64,000 nucleotides of DNA from Candidatus Scybalocola faecavium (GTDB lineage: Bacteria; Bacillota; Clostridia; Lachnospirales; Lachnospiraceae), in NCBI GenBank assembly GCA_018713145.1, contig DVFP01000013.1, positions 180,153 to 244,152 on the forward strand. The letters are read 5' to 3'. Within the stretch, counting starts at the first letter, position 1; each line of letters begins with the position of its first letter. The position numbers and the translations under genes were made by a program. Below, in pieces: positions 52,844-61,911 of this stretch. The notes under the pieces are model-generated. The model saw nothing but the letters and a program-made list of their open reading frames with translations. It had not been told where the DNA came from and ran no database searches.

Positions 52844-54187
52844 TTATGAAAATTTTTCTGCACCGCTTTCCGATCCAGTCATGGTCTTGTTGCCAATGCT
52901 CATTTGCCTGGGACTATCCACATAGGCGGGAGCCTGGCGGTCCAGGGTACCTTCTGTGGAGGCAACGCATGCGGCTACGATCAGGTCACCGGTAGAGTTG
53001 GTGGCTGTGTGGATCTGGTCTATGATCCGGTAAATACCGGTAATAAGCCCGATAACTTCCAGAGGAAGTCCCATAGATGCGATCATGGTAGTTCCAATTA
53101 CAAGACCGATCTGAGGTACAGCGGCGCAGCCAATGGAAAGCAGAGTTGCCTGGAGTACGAGAGAGGCCATCTGGCCGATGGTCAGGTCAACACCAGCGAC
53201 CTGGGCGGCGAAAACAACGACAATACCAAAGAAGATGCCGGTACCGTCCATATTGGCAGTGGCTCCAAAGGGAAGGACGAAACTGGCGGTTTCCTCCGGG
53301 ATACCAAGTTTTTCTTTGGCGTTTTTCATGGACACAGGAAGGGCGGCCATGGAGGTACAGGTGCTGAAGGCTACGAGCCAGGATTCAAAAGCGACCTTCA
53401 GATATTTGATCGGATTGACCTTGGCCACAAAAATAAGAAGGGGGACATAAACGATCAAGGTGTGGGTCAGGGCCGATGCATAGTCGGTGACAATGAATTT
53501 GAAAATATTGCCCAGGATGGATGTGCCGTAGGTGGCCATGGCATTGACCATGAGGCCGAAAACACCCACCGGGATATAGTAAACCACAATATCAATGATC
53601 TTGTACATAATATCAGCGCCAAGCTTAAAGGCGTTTTCTGCCTTTTCGGCTTTCTTGCCCATAAGCATCATGGCTACGGCCACAAAAATGGAAAAGACGA
53701 TGATCTGGAGCATGGAGCCTTCTGTAAAGGCTTCAAAGACATTTAGAGGGATAAGATCCAGAAGGGTGTCATAAATGCTTGGCATTTCAGTCACTGTCAC
53801 ACTGTCTACCGCTTCTGTTAAGACAACTCCGTCACCGGGACGGATGATATTTACAAGAACAAGACCAATGGTAATAGCAATGGCGGTTGTCAAAGTAAAC
53901 AGGACAATGGTTTTAATGCCGATACTTCTTAGCCGCTTAAGATCCTTAAGTTCTGCCACAGCAGAAACAATAGAGAAAAATACTAAAGGTACGATGACCA
54001 TTCGGATCAGGCGGATAAAAATATTTCCCAAAAAGGACATAAAGTTGCATACTGAAGCGATCCAGGCCACATCCGTGCCGCCTAAAAAGCTTAAGATCAG
54101 TCCCACGATAACGCCAAGGACAAGGGAGATCATAATGATCTGCCACATTTTTATTTTTCGTTTCTTTTTAACTTTTGCTGCTTCCAT
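52844..54187 (-). CDS. Dicarboxylate/amino acid:cation symporter (DAACS)
   Basis: A 447-residue GltP/DctA-type transporter with about eight membrane helices and re-entrant loops. The family core is visible: the serine-rich AFSTCTSMAALPVS replaces the usual SSSAATLP, followed by FVLPFGATANMDGTGIF. It probably takes up glutamate, aspartate, serine or a dicarboxylate with Na+ or H+. It lies 89 bp after a class III aminotransferase on the same strand, suggesting uptake of the aminotransferase substrate. Confidence 0.92.
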   Translation of the reverse strand: MEAAKVKKKRKIKMWQIIMISLVLGVIVGLILSFLGGTDVAWIASVCNFMSFLGNIFIRLIRMVIVPLVFFSIVSAVAELKDLKRLRSIGIKTIVLFTLTTAIAITIGLVLVNIIRPGDGVVLTEAVDSVTVTEMPSIYDTLLDLIPLNVFEAFTEGSMLQIIVFSIFVAVAMMLMGKKAEKAENAFKLGADIMYKIIDIVVYYIPVGVFGLMVNAMATYGTSILGNIFKFIVTDYASALTHTLIVYVPLLIFVAKVNPIKYLKVAFESWLVAFSTCTSMAALPVSMKNAKEKLGIPEETASFVLPFGATANMDGTGIFFGIVVVFAAQVAGVDLTIGQMASLVLQATLLSIGCAAVPQIGLVIGTTMIASMGLPLEVIGLITGIYRIIDQIHTATNSTGDLIVAACVASTEGTLDRQAPAYVDSPRQMSIGNKTMTGSESGAEKFS

Positions 54188-54213
54188 AATCTCTTACTCC
54201 TTTCATTAACGCA

Positions 54214-54254
54214 AAAGGCGTATAAAACGGATCATCTCCATTTCATACGCCTTT
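54214..54254 (-). promoter_or_regulatory. Hairpin between the aminotransferase and symporter genes
   Basis: AAAGGCGTAT (54214-54223) and ATACGCCTTT (54245-54254) form a 10-bp stem. On the minus strand it is followed by TTGCG, a weak terminator tail. It resembles the hairpin at 55754-55791. Confidence 0.6.
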
Positions 54255-54276
54255 GTATTTGCCAGTTTGATTTTTA

Positions 54277-55632
54277 TCAGAGCCGTGCCAGTACCTTCCG
54301 GTAGGCTTCAAAAGTAAAGTCTAAGATCGAATCATCATGAACCGCGGACACGCTGTAGCGATTGGTCGGCTTGTTGTAAATGCCTTCCATAAGGAGCATA
54401 TAGTCGATCTTTTTGCGGGTTTCAAAATCGGATGTCTGAATATCCCTGAATTTTTCGATCTTATGCTCTGTAAGAAGGATATTAAACACAGTTCCCAGAC
54501 CAACGGTCTGCATCGGGATGCCAAATTCTTTGAAAATATCCTCCAGACCCTTCCGCAGTTTGTTGGTCTGTCCTTCAATATAGTTAAACTTTTCTTCCAG
54601 CACTTTAATGGTTGCCAGTCCTGCTCTTAAAATTAATGGATGGCCGTTGTAAGTTCCGCTGTGGAAAAGCACATCTGCCGCACTGGAACGATGGCTGTTA
54701 GATACGTCAAAAACGTCTGAGCCGGTAAGAGGAGCGGCTTTCATTAAAATTTCTTTTCGGCCGCCTACAACACCCATGGGAAGTCCGGCGCCGATGACTT
54801 TGCCAAGGCAGGTCAGATCCGGTTTAATATGGTAATACCCCTGTGCACCGCCCAGTCCTGCTCGGAAACCGGTTTTTACTTCATCAAAAATCAAAAGGAT
54901 GCCAAGACGCCGGGTCACTTCCCTTAAACCGTCCATAAATTCCTGGGTGGCCGGACAGTAGCCGGTGAGGATCGGCTCCATAATGACAGCAGCCATATCA
55001 TCCTTATGCTCTTCAAGGATCGCTGCAGTTGCTTCCAGATCATTAAAGGGGAGGATGATCGTATTTTCTTTCTGGAAAGGTTCCAGGCCGCAGGACTCAG
55101 GAATCGGTTCCGGCCGGCGTACATCCCCTTTCGCTGAGTTTACGCTTAAAAGTACCTGGTTATATCCGCCGTGATAATGTCCTTCAAATTTGCCGATCTT
55201 GTATTTTCCGGTAAAAGCGTAAGCCAGACGAAGAGAAAACAAGGTGGCTTCTGTTCCTGAGTTTGTATAGCGGACCATTTCCAAACTTGGAAAATGTTCC
55301 TGGAGCTTTTTGGCCATTTCTGCCTCCAGGGCGTGGGGCGTGCCGTAAAGGATGGAGCCATCCTGGATTTGTTCCATCATGGCTTCCTTAACTTCCGGAT
55401 AGCCGTGACCCAGGATAAGAGGGCCGTAGGATGCCAGATAATCCACATATTTGTGACCATCAACGTCATAAAGCCACGGGCCATTGCCCCCTTTCATATG
55501 GAGGGGAAAAGGATCAAAATATTTAATGTTTGCCGAAACTCCTCCTGGGATCACCTTTAATGCTTCCTCATGCTGTTTTTTTGAATTGGGAGCAAATGCT
55601 TCATATTCTTTCCAAATTTCTTCTAATGTCAT
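54277..55632 (-). CDS. Class III PLP aminotransferase, glutamate-1-semialdehyde aminomutase-like
   Basis: A 451-residue PLP enzyme related to HemL and other class III aminotransferases: NSGTEATLFSLRLA, the aspartate in LLIFDEVKTGFR, and the catalytic lysine in LGKVIGAGLPMG. No haem genes adjoin it; instead a symporter gene follows and an RpiR regulator gene precedes it. It is therefore more likely a catabolic or specialised aminotransferase or aminomutase than HemL. The ATG follows AGGAGG on the minus strand. Confidence 0.85.
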   Translation of the reverse strand: MTLEEIWKEYEAFAPNSKKQHEEALKVIPGGVSANIKYFDPFPLHMKGGNGPWLYDVDGHKYVDYLASYGPLILGHGYPEVKEAMMEQIQDGSILYGTPHALEAEMAKKLQEHFPSLEMVRYTNSGTEATLFSLRLAYAFTGKYKIGKFEGHYHGGYNQVLLSVNSAKGDVRRPEPIPESCGLEPFQKENTIILPFNDLEATAAILEEHKDDMAAVIMEPILTGYCPATQEFMDGLREVTRRLGILLIFDEVKTGFRAGLGGAQGYYHIKPDLTCLGKVIGAGLPMGVVGGRKEILMKAAPLTGSDVFDVSNSHRSSAADVLFHSGTYNGHPLILRAGLATIKVLEEKFNYIEGQTNKLRKGLEDIFKEFGIPMQTVGLGTVFNILLTEHKIEKFRDIQTSDFETRKKIDYMLLMEGIYNKPTNRYSVSAVHDDSILDFTFEAYRKVLARL

Positions 55633-55644
55633 GATTTAATGCCT

Positions 55645-55740
55645 CCTGTTTTTGTAAAAATGGCTCCTTTTCGGTGCTTTGCGCTCCACAACGTCATGTT
55701 TGCCTGGGCAAGCTCAGCCCCATGACCTTTTGTCGCTAGT
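55645..55740 (-). ncRNA. Structured leader of the aminotransferase gene
   Basis: On the minus strand GTCATG-GGGC is paired with GCCC and CATGAC around a TGAGCTT loop, with an AGGCAAA bulge between GCCC and CATGAC: a 10-bp stem with one 7-nt asymmetric bulge. A second pairing GTG/CAC encloses GAGCGCAAAG. This looks like a folded RNA, but I cannot assign it to a known riboswitch class. Confidence 0.4.
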
Positions 55741-55749
55741 CTCATATTA

Positions 55750-55791
55750 TGAAAAAGGCGTGTGGATCGATTAATGAAACCACACGCCTTT
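55750..55791 (-). terminator. Terminator in the leader before the aminotransferase gene
   Basis: AAAGGCGTGTGG (55754-55765) and CCACACGCCTTT (55780-55791) form a perfect 12-bp stem; on the minus strand it is followed by TTTTTC. It lies about 60 nt downstream of a strong promoter, so it may attenuate the aminotransferase gene as well as end the rpiR transcript. Confidence 0.75.
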
Positions 55792-55863
55792 GTATGCATA
55801 ATATTTACTTACGGCAGGACGGATATACTTTTGACTTTCCTTCTGCCTTTTTAGTATGAAGCT

Positions 55864-55892
55864 AATTTAGCACATAAAAAGAAAGTTGTCAA
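55864..55892 (-). promoter_or_regulatory. Promoter of the aminotransferase leader
   Basis: On the minus strand TTGACA (55892-55887), a 17-bp spacer and TAAATT (55869-55864). The predicted leader to the start codon is about 220 nt. Confidence 0.7.
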
Positions 55893-55932
55893 TATATTTA
55901 TTTCAAAAACAATAAAAAAAGAAATAAATATT

Positions 55933-56781
55933 TCATTCTATGAAAACTTCCATTTCAGACCATATGTTTTCCATTTGAGCAAAGTGTTTCTCGAGAGCCT
56001 TATTTTTCCTGCGGCCCAGGGTAATGAGAAGGGCGTTGATAATGGCCTGAGGCGCAATAAAGGAGTCCAGGTAGGTAAACAGTCGGGTTCTGGCCAGAAG
56101 ATAGCAGTCAGAGTACCGGATCAGGGGGGAAGTCATAAAATCTGTCAGAGCGATGATAAAGCAGTCCTTGCGGGAGGCATATTCTGTAAGCCGGACGGTC
56201 CGGGCAGCATACCGCTTAAAGGAAAGAGAAAAGACAACATCTTCCTTTCCCAGGCTGCCAAGGAGCTCCTCATTATTTTGAAAATCCTGGATCAAATACA
56301 CCTGGGGGACGGAAAGCTTCAGGTAATATTGGAAAAAAAGGCCCAGTCCCACTGCGCTTCTGGCGCACAGGATCACTACTCGTTTAGCCTGGGCCAGAGC
56401 GTCGGCAGCTTTAAAAAATGCTTCCATATCCAGTTCCTTTAACGTTTGGGACAGATTATCTGCCTCCTCGCTAAAAACCTGGCGGACGCCGTCCTCTTTA
56501 TCATTATAGGCGCTGTAGGAGAGGGTTAATCTTTGGCGGGTATCCATTTTACTTTGGGTGTGGTCCTGCATGACTTTTTGCAGGGCACTGTAACCGCTAA
56601 ATCCCAGAAAGTTGGCAAAGCGGATGATACTGGCTTCACTGACCCCGGCCTGACAGGCCAGCTTTCCTACCGTAAGGAAGCTGGCGGCCACAGGATTTTT
56701 TAAAATATAATCAGCAATCTTTTTATAGGTTTTACTCATAGCGTCATAGTTTTTGGCGATTTGAGTGTATATATCATTCAT
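55933..56781 (-). CDS. MurR/RpiR-family transcriptional regulator
   Basis: A 282-residue regulator with an N-terminal HTH_6 domain (YKKIADYILKNPVAASFLT, GVSEASIIRFANFLGFSGY) and a C-terminal SIS domain (AKRVVILCARSAVGLGLFFQ, DVVFSLSFKRYAARTVRL) that would bind a phosphosugar-like ligand. The start is ATG 56781 after GGGAG; the gene overlaps the rarA stop by 8 bp, so the two are translationally coupled. It probably controls the downstream aminotransferase and symporter genes. Confidence 0.88.
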   Translation of the reverse strand: MNDIYTQIAKNYDAMSKTYKKIADYILKNPVAASFLTVGKLACQAGVSEASIIRFANFLGFSGYSALQKVMQDHTQSKMDTRQRLTLSYSAYNDKEDGVRQVFSEEADNLSQTLKELDMEAFFKAADALAQAKRVVILCARSAVGLGLFFQYYLKLSVPQVYLIQDFQNNEELLGSLGKEDVVFSLSFKRYAARTVRLTEYASRKDCFIIALTDFMTSPLIRYSDCYLLARTRLFTYLDSFIAPQAIINALLITLGRRKNKALEKHFAQMENIWSEMEVFIE

Positions 56782-58174
56782 TAGATGTGTTTCTCCCTTC
56801 ATGCGACATATTTTCCTCCGGATCCTCCGGGCTTTTTGGAGCATCGGGAGATCCGCCTCCTTCACGAAATGCCCGGATCTCTTTCAAACGGGCGGCAACT
56901 TGGGCTTCCTTGCCCTGATCTGTGGGATGATAGTAGGTATGACCGGACAGGCTATCCGGCAGACAGGTCATTTTTGCCAGCTTTTCTTTGGTATCATGGG
57001 CATAAATATAGCCTTCTCCATAGTGGAGCTCTTCCATAAGCTTAGTAGGAGCATTTCGGATATGAAGCGGCACCGGCTCAGCCGGACGTTTCTTAATGTC
57101 TTTTTTAGCTGCTTCGCAGGCTGTATAAAGCGCATTGGACTTAGGTGCCATAGATAAATACACCACTGCCTGGGTCAGGTTGACATCACATTCCGGCATA
57201 CCGTTGAAATGGCAGGCCTGATAAGCCGCCACAGCGATGGAAAGGGCCTGGGGATCGGCCATTCCTACATCTTCACTGGCAAAACGGATCAGCCGACGGG
57301 CAATATACAAAGGATCCTCCCCGCCGTCCAGCATCCGGCACATCCAGTACACTGCCCCATCCGGATCACTGTTGCGCATGGATTTGTGAAGGGCAGAGAT
57401 CATATTATAATGTTCCTCACCGGTTTTATCATAGAGGAGGGAACGGCGGCTGGTACATTGGGCAATGACCTCATCGGTCACTGTCATTTTTTCAGCGGAT
57501 ATTTCTCCGTTAAGCACAGCCATTTCCAAAGTGTTTAAGGCTGTTCTGGCATCCCCGTTGGCAAAACGGGCGATCACTTTAAGCTGATCCTGGGAAATTT
57601 CCACTTTCTGATTACCAAATCCGGAAGGACTTTTTAAGGCATGGTTTAAAAGCTGTAAAATGTCATCCTCCTCAAGGGCCTTTAAAACAAAGACCTTGCA
57701 CCGGGATAAAAGAGCTGCGTTGATCTCAAAGGAGGGATTTTCTGTGGTGGCTCCCACAAGGATGATGCTGCCTTTTTCTACATAAGGAAGAAATGCGTCC
57801 TGCTGGGCCTTATTAAAACGGTGGATCTCATCTACAAAAACCAGGGTGCGCACCCCCATGTAGCGGCTGCTCTGGGCCCGCTGCATCACCTCTTTGATTT
57901 CTTTAATGCCGCTGGTAACCGCAGAAAAATCAATAAAATCAGCTTTTGTCTTATTGGCAATGATCCGGGCCAGGGTTGTCTTTCCCACTCCGGGAGGCCC
58001 CCAAAAGATCATGGAAGATATTTCATCCCGCTCAATAAGCCGCCGAAGAAGACGGCCAGGCCCTACCAGATGCTTTTGTCCCACAAATTCATCCAGACTT
58101 TGGGGGCGCAGCCGACTGGCTAACGGGGATGTTTCCGGCCGGTCTTCCATATTAAAAAGAGACATTTGTTCCAT
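56774..58174 (-). CDS. rarA: Replication-associated recombination AAA+ ATPase RarA (MgsA)
   Basis: A 466-residue AAA+ protein acting at stalled replication forks. Motifs: LRPQSLDEFVGQKHLVGPG, Walker A GPPGVGKTTLA, Walker B FVDEIHRF, the sensor in GATTENPSFE, and the C-terminal MgsA part (SDPDGAVYWMCRMLDGGEDP). The start is ATG 58174, after GAGAGGTG; a GTG three codons earlier is also possible. The extended acidic tail (AFREGGGSPDAPKSPEDP) is variable in the family. Confidence 0.94.
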   Translation of the reverse strand: MEQMSLFNMEDRPETSPLASRLRPQSLDEFVGQKHLVGPGRLLRRLIERDEISSMIFWGPPGVGKTTLARIIANKTKADFIDFSAVTSGIKEIKEVMQRAQSSRYMGVRTLVFVDEIHRFNKAQQDAFLPYVEKGSIILVGATTENPSFEINAALLSRCKVFVLKALEEDDILQLLNHALKSPSGFGNQKVEISQDQLKVIARFANGDARTALNTLEMAVLNGEISAEKMTVTDEVIAQCTSRRSLLYDKTGEEHYNMISALHKSMRNSDPDGAVYWMCRMLDGGEDPLYIARRLIRFASEDVGMADPQALSIAVAAYQACHFNGMPECDVNLTQAVVYLSMAPKSNALYTACEAAKKDIKKRPAEPVPLHIRNAPTKLMEELHYGEGYIYAHDTKEKLAKMTCLPDSLSGHTYYHPTDQGKEAQVAARLKEIRAFREGGGSPDAPKSPEDPEENMSHEGRNTSNE

Positions 58175-58316
58175 AATAGACACCTCTCAATGATGACCCC
58201 AGGGTCAAATCTGATTTCTATTGTAGAACTACATAAAATCCTTTGTCAAGTCGCGGTTTTGTACGTGTAACTGTTCACCTGGCCAAAGGATCGGGTGGGC
58301 GCCTGGGACATTGGTG

Positions 58317-58345
58317 TTGCCTGAAAACCTGGGATAGTGTATAAT
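58317..58345 (+). promoter_or_regulatory. Predicted promoter of the ECF transporter operon
   Basis: TTGCCT (58317-58322), a 17-bp spacer and TATAAT (58340-58345). A hairpin TATGCCG/CGGCATA follows in the leader about 40 nt before the start codon. Confidence 0.7.
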
Positions 58346-58437
58346 ATGATGATACCACGGAGGGTTCCGGGGGATTATGAAAGACAAGATGTTTTATGCC
58401 GTGAAAAGCTGCGGCATAGTTAAAGAAAGGAGATTTT

Positions 58438-59412
58438 ATGGGAATTGTTAAAGCGGCCCATTTGATCTATGATTATATTACAAGGGACGATGAAACGGGA
58501 GCAGAAACCGCCAGCCGAGCCATTGATGATGTGGATCTGGATATTGCTGCCGGGGATTTTATTGCTATTTTGGGACATAACGGCTCAGGCAAGTCGACTT
58601 TGGCCAAGCATATGAATGCCTTGCTTTTGCCTACAGGGGGCGCTATTTGGATCAAGAATATGGATACAAGAGACCAATCTGTTACCTGGGACATTCGCCA
58701 GACGGCTGGTATGGTGTTCCAAAATCCGGATAATCAGATCATCGGAAGTATCGTAGAGGAGGATGTAGGTTTTGGCCCGGAAAATATCGGCGTGCCTACA
58801 GACGAGATCTGGGAGCGGGTCAATGCCAGCCTGGAAGCTGTAGGCATGACAGAATACCGGAATCATTCCCCAAACAAACTGTCCGGAGGGCAGAAGCAGC
58901 GGGTGGCGATTGCCGGGGTCATGGCTATGCGGCCGGAATGTATTGTTTTAGATGAGCCAACAGCCATGCTGGATCCTAATGGACGAAAGGAAGTATTAAA
59001 AACCGTAAGCCGGTTAAATAAGGAATCCGGTGTGACGGTGATCCTGATCACCCATTATATGGACGAGGTGATCCATGCAGACAAGGTATTTGTTATGGAT
59101 GACGGTAAGATCGTCATGGAAGGGACTCCCAGAGAGATTTTTTCCCAGGTGGACCGGTTAAAAGAACTGCGGCTGGATGTGCCCCAGGTGACAGAACTGG
59201 CCTATGAACTAAAAAAATCCGGTGTGCCCCTTCCGGATGGAATATTGACCATTGATGAATTTGTCCGGGCCCTGGAAAAGGTGAAAATGCCGGCAGATGG
59301 CAAGGCTGCCCCTGGCAGGGGCGCATCGGCAGACGGCAGGGAAAATCCGCGGAAGGGCGCAGCGGCCGGAGGGGAAGCCCGGGAAAAGGACGGTGATGAA
59401 AATGTCCATTAG
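58438..59412 (+). CDS. ecfA1: Energy-coupling factor transporter ATPase 1
   Basis: A 324-residue ABC ATPase driving vitamin uptake by group II ECF transporters. Walker [10 protein letters not shown], signature LSGGQKQR, Walker [13 protein letters not shown] and the switch histidine in ITHYMDE. It is longer than usual: a charged Gly/Ala/Arg/Glu tail (about 287-324) is added and runs into the ecfA2 start. No S component lies in the operon, consistent with a shared module serving unlinked substrate-binding proteins. Confidence 0.95.
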   Translation: MGIVKAAHLIYDYITRDDETGAETASRAIDDVDLDIAAGDFIAILGHNGSGKSTLAKHMNALLLPTGGAIWIKNMDTRDQSVTWDIRQTAGMVFQNPDNQIIGSIVEEDVGFGPENIGVPTDEIWERVNASLEAVGMTEYRNHSPNKLSGGQKQRVAIAGVMAMRPECIVLDEPTAMLDPNGRKEVLKTVSRLNKESGVTVILITHYMDEVIHADKVFVMDDGKIVMEGTPREIFSQVDRLKELRLDVPQVTELAYELKKSGVPLPDGILTIDEFVRALEKVKMPADGKAAPGRGASADGRENPRKGAAAGGEAREKDGDENVH

Positions 59413-60274
59413 GTTGGAAAATGTGAATTATATTTACAGTCCTGACAGCGCTTTTAAAAAGCAGGCTTTAAAGGATGTAAGCCTGGAGATTAAGGACGGA
59501 GAGTTTATCGGCCTGATCGGGCATACCGGTTCCGGAAAATCGACTTTGATCCAGCACTTAAATGGTCTGATCAAAGCAACCAGTGGGCATATCTACTATA
59601 ACGGCCAGGATATTTATGATGATAAATTTAATTTGAGGGGCCTTAGAGCTCTGGTAGGGCTTGTGTTTCAGTATCCGGAACATCAGCTTTTTGAAGTTAC
59701 GGTGTTTAAGGATGTATGCTTTGGACCGAAAAATCTCGGCCTGTCTCAGGAAGAGTGCGAGGAGAGGGCAAGAGAGGCTTTAAATATGGTTGGTTTAAAG
59801 GAAAAACATTGGCAAAAGTCTCCCTTTGAGCTGTCCGGCGGTCAAAAGCGCCGTGTAGCCATCGCGGGAGTTTTGGCCATGCACCCGGAGGTGCTGATCC
59901 TGGACGAGCCTACTGCCGGCCTGGATCCTAAAGGGCGAAACGATATTTTGGACCAGGTGGCAAAGCTCCACAGGGAAAGCGGTATGACAGTGATCCTTGT
60001 GTCCCACAGCATGGAGGATGTGGCCCGGTATGTAGACCGGCTCATTGTTATGAACCGGGGAAGCGTTTTTGCCCAGGGAAAACCTGCGGAAGTTTTCCGC
60101 CATTATGTAGAGCTGGAGCGTATCGGCCTGGCAGCTCCCCAGGTGACTTATGTCATGCATCGGTTGGCGGACAAAGGGTATCCGGTAGACAAAGATGCCA
60201 CAACTGTTGAAGAAGCTGTAAAAGAAATATTGGCCGCGCTAAAAGACGGCGGGGAAGGAGTCTCTCATTTATGA
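59396..60274 (+). CDS. ecfA2: Energy-coupling factor transporter ATPase 2
   Basis: A 292-residue partner ATPase. Walker [10 protein letters not shown], the Q-loop [10 protein letters not shown] typical of EcfA2, signature LSGGQKRR, Walker [12 protein letters not shown]. The start is ATG 59396 or 59402 (both near AAGGACGG); the longer frame from 59297 lies inside ecfA1 and is not supported. It overlaps ecfA1 by 17 bp and ecfT by 4 bp. Confidence 0.95.
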   Translation: MKMSIRLENVNYIYSPDSAFKKQALKDVSLEIKDGEFIGLIGHTGSGKSTLIQHLNGLIKATSGHIYYNGQDIYDDKFNLRGLRALVGLVFQYPEHQLFEVTVFKDVCFGPKNLGLSQEECEERAREALNMVGLKEKHWQKSPFELSGGQKRRVAIAGVLAMHPEVLILDEPTAGLDPKGRNDILDQVAKLHRESGMTVILVSHSMEDVARYVDRLIVMNRGSVFAQGKPAEVFRHYVELERIGLAAPQVTYVMHRLADKGYPVDKDATTVEEAVKEILAALKDGGEGVSHL

Positions 60275-61116
60275 TTCGAGATATAACTATTGGACAGTAT
60301 TACCCGGCGCCGTCGGTGATCCATAAGCTGGATCCCAGAGTGAAGCTGGCGGGTACTGTGATCTTTATTATAATGATCTTTTGCATTAATAATCTGGCAG
60401 GTTATGTGGTTGCCACCGCTGCTCTGGCTTGCCTGATCCGGCTGTCAAGAGTGCCGTTAAAGTATATTTTAAAAGGTCTCAAGGCTATTTTTGTCATCCT
60501 GCTTTTTACCGTAGTCCTGAACCTGTTTCTGACCCCGGGGACCCCGGTAGTCCAGTGGAGCTTTATCCGCATTACCCAGGAAGGGATCCTCATGGGGCTG
60601 AAAATGGCTGTGCGGTTGATCTACCTGATCATCGGCTCATCCATTATGACGCTGACGACAACGCCAAATCATCTGACAGACGGTCTTGAAAAAAGCCTTG
60701 GGCCTTTAAAAAAGATCCATGTGCCGGTTCATGAGATAGCCATGATCATGGCTATTGCCCTTCGTTTTATTCCTATTCTTATGGAAGAAACCGATAAGAT
60801 CATGAAAGCCCAGCAGGCCCGGTGCGCGGATTTTGAAAGCGGAAATGTGCTCCAGAGAGCAAAGAGCCTTGTGCCGGTGCTCGTGCCATTATTTATCTCG
60901 TCTTTCCGCCGGGCCAATGACCTGGCCATGGCGATGGAGGCACGGTGCTATCGCGGCGGCGAAGGCCGGACGAAAATGAAGCCGTTAAAATATTACCGGA
61001 GAGATTATATTGCCTACAGTATTATTTTAATTTATATTGTTGTTTTAATCCTGCTCAATATTTTCTTCGGCCCGGTGGAGGATATGCTGTTTGCCGCCCT
61101 TGGGCTGGCCATATAG
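60271..61116 (+). CDS. ecfT: Energy-coupling factor transporter transmembrane protein
   Basis: A 281-residue membrane scaffold linking the two ATPases to S components. It has several hydrophobic segments and the two Ala-Arg motifs of the coupling helices (QQARCADFE and MEARCYRGG). The start overlaps the ecfA2 stop (ATGA). Confidence 0.95.
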   Translation: MIRDITIGQYYPAPSVIHKLDPRVKLAGTVIFIIMIFCINNLAGYVVATAALACLIRLSRVPLKYILKGLKAIFVILLFTVVLNLFLTPGTPVVQWSFIRITQEGILMGLKMAVRLIYLIIGSSIMTLTTTPNHLTDGLEKSLGPLKKIHVPVHEIAMIMAIALRFIPILMEETDKIMKAQQARCADFESGNVLQRAKSLVPVLVPLFISSFRRANDLAMAMEARCYRGGEGRTKMKPLKYYRRDYIAYSIILIYIVVLILLNIFFGPVEDMLFAALGLAI

Positions 61117-61125
61117 GGAGGAATT

Positions 61126-61911
61126 ATGAAGGAAAGAATCTACCCCCCGCAGACACCGCTGCGGCGCATCCTTTTGGTGATCGCTTATGATGGAACCAGT
61201 TACTGCGGCTGGCAGGTCCAGCCGAACGGCATCAGTATCCAGTCAGTGCTCCAGGCGGCTATTGAGGATCTTGTGGGAGAAAAAATCATGCTTACAGGAG
61301 CCAGCCGGACCGATTCCGGCGTCCATGCCCTAGGTCAGGTGGCGGTTTTTGATACCCATATGACAATTCCTCAGGAGCGTTTTGCCATGGCTCTAAATCA
61401 GAGACTTCCGGAGGATATTGTGATTCAGGATTCTGTGGAAGTGCCTTTGGATTTTCATCCCAGATACCAAAAAACATCAAAAACCTATGAGTATCGCATA
61501 TTAAACCGGAGAAAGGCGCTGCCTTGTCAGCGGCTGTACAGTTATTTTGTCCCTCAGCGGCTGGATCTGGAAAAAATGCGCCAGGCTGCCGATTATATTT
61601 GCGGGACTCATGATTTTAAAAATTTTGCATCCACAAAAACAAGTGTCAAGGATACGGTGCGTACCGTGTATTCCCTGGAATTGATCCGGGAGGGCGATAT
61701 GATTACCCTGCGCATTACCGGGGACGGGTTCCTTTATAATATGGTGAGGATCATTGCAGGAGCTCTGCTAAAGGTCGGTTTTGGACAAAAGCCGCCCCAG
61801 TATATCCGGGAAGTCCTTGAAAGCAAGGAGCGGATCATCCCCGGTCCTACAGCTCCGGCTCACGGGCTGACCCTTATGGAGATCCGGTATGAGGAGGGAT
61901 ATGGCCGATGA
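61126..61911 (+). CDS. truA: tRNA pseudouridine synthase A
   Basis: A 261-residue enzyme modifying U38-40 in tRNA anticodon stems. The catalytic aspartate is in GASRTDSGVHALGQV; YDGTSYCGWQVQPNG at the start and GDGFLYNMVRIIAG later are typical. It is the usual neighbour of ecfT in Firmicutes. Confidence 0.97.
   Translation: MKERIYPPQTPLRRILLVIAYDGTSYCGWQVQPNGISIQSVLQAAIEDLVGEKIMLTGASRTDSGVHALGQVAVFDTHMTIPQERFAMALNQRLPEDIVIQDSVEVPLDFHPRYQKTSKTYEYRILNRRKALPCQRLYSYFVPQRLDLEKMRQAADYICGTHDFKNFASTKTSVKDTVRTVYSLELIREGDMITLRITGDGFLYNMVRIIAGALLKVGFGQKPPQYIREVLESKERIIPGPTAPAHGLTLMEIRYEEGYGR

Noticed and set aside
52904..53746. 280-codon plus-strand frame
   Set aside because: Gly/His/Asp-rich shadow of the symporter gene on the opposite strand.
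55645..55740. Glycine or cyclic-di-GMP riboswitch
   Set aside because: Pieces such as CAGGCAAA and GCGCAAAGC recall these classes, but their order and the stems do not match either aptamer.
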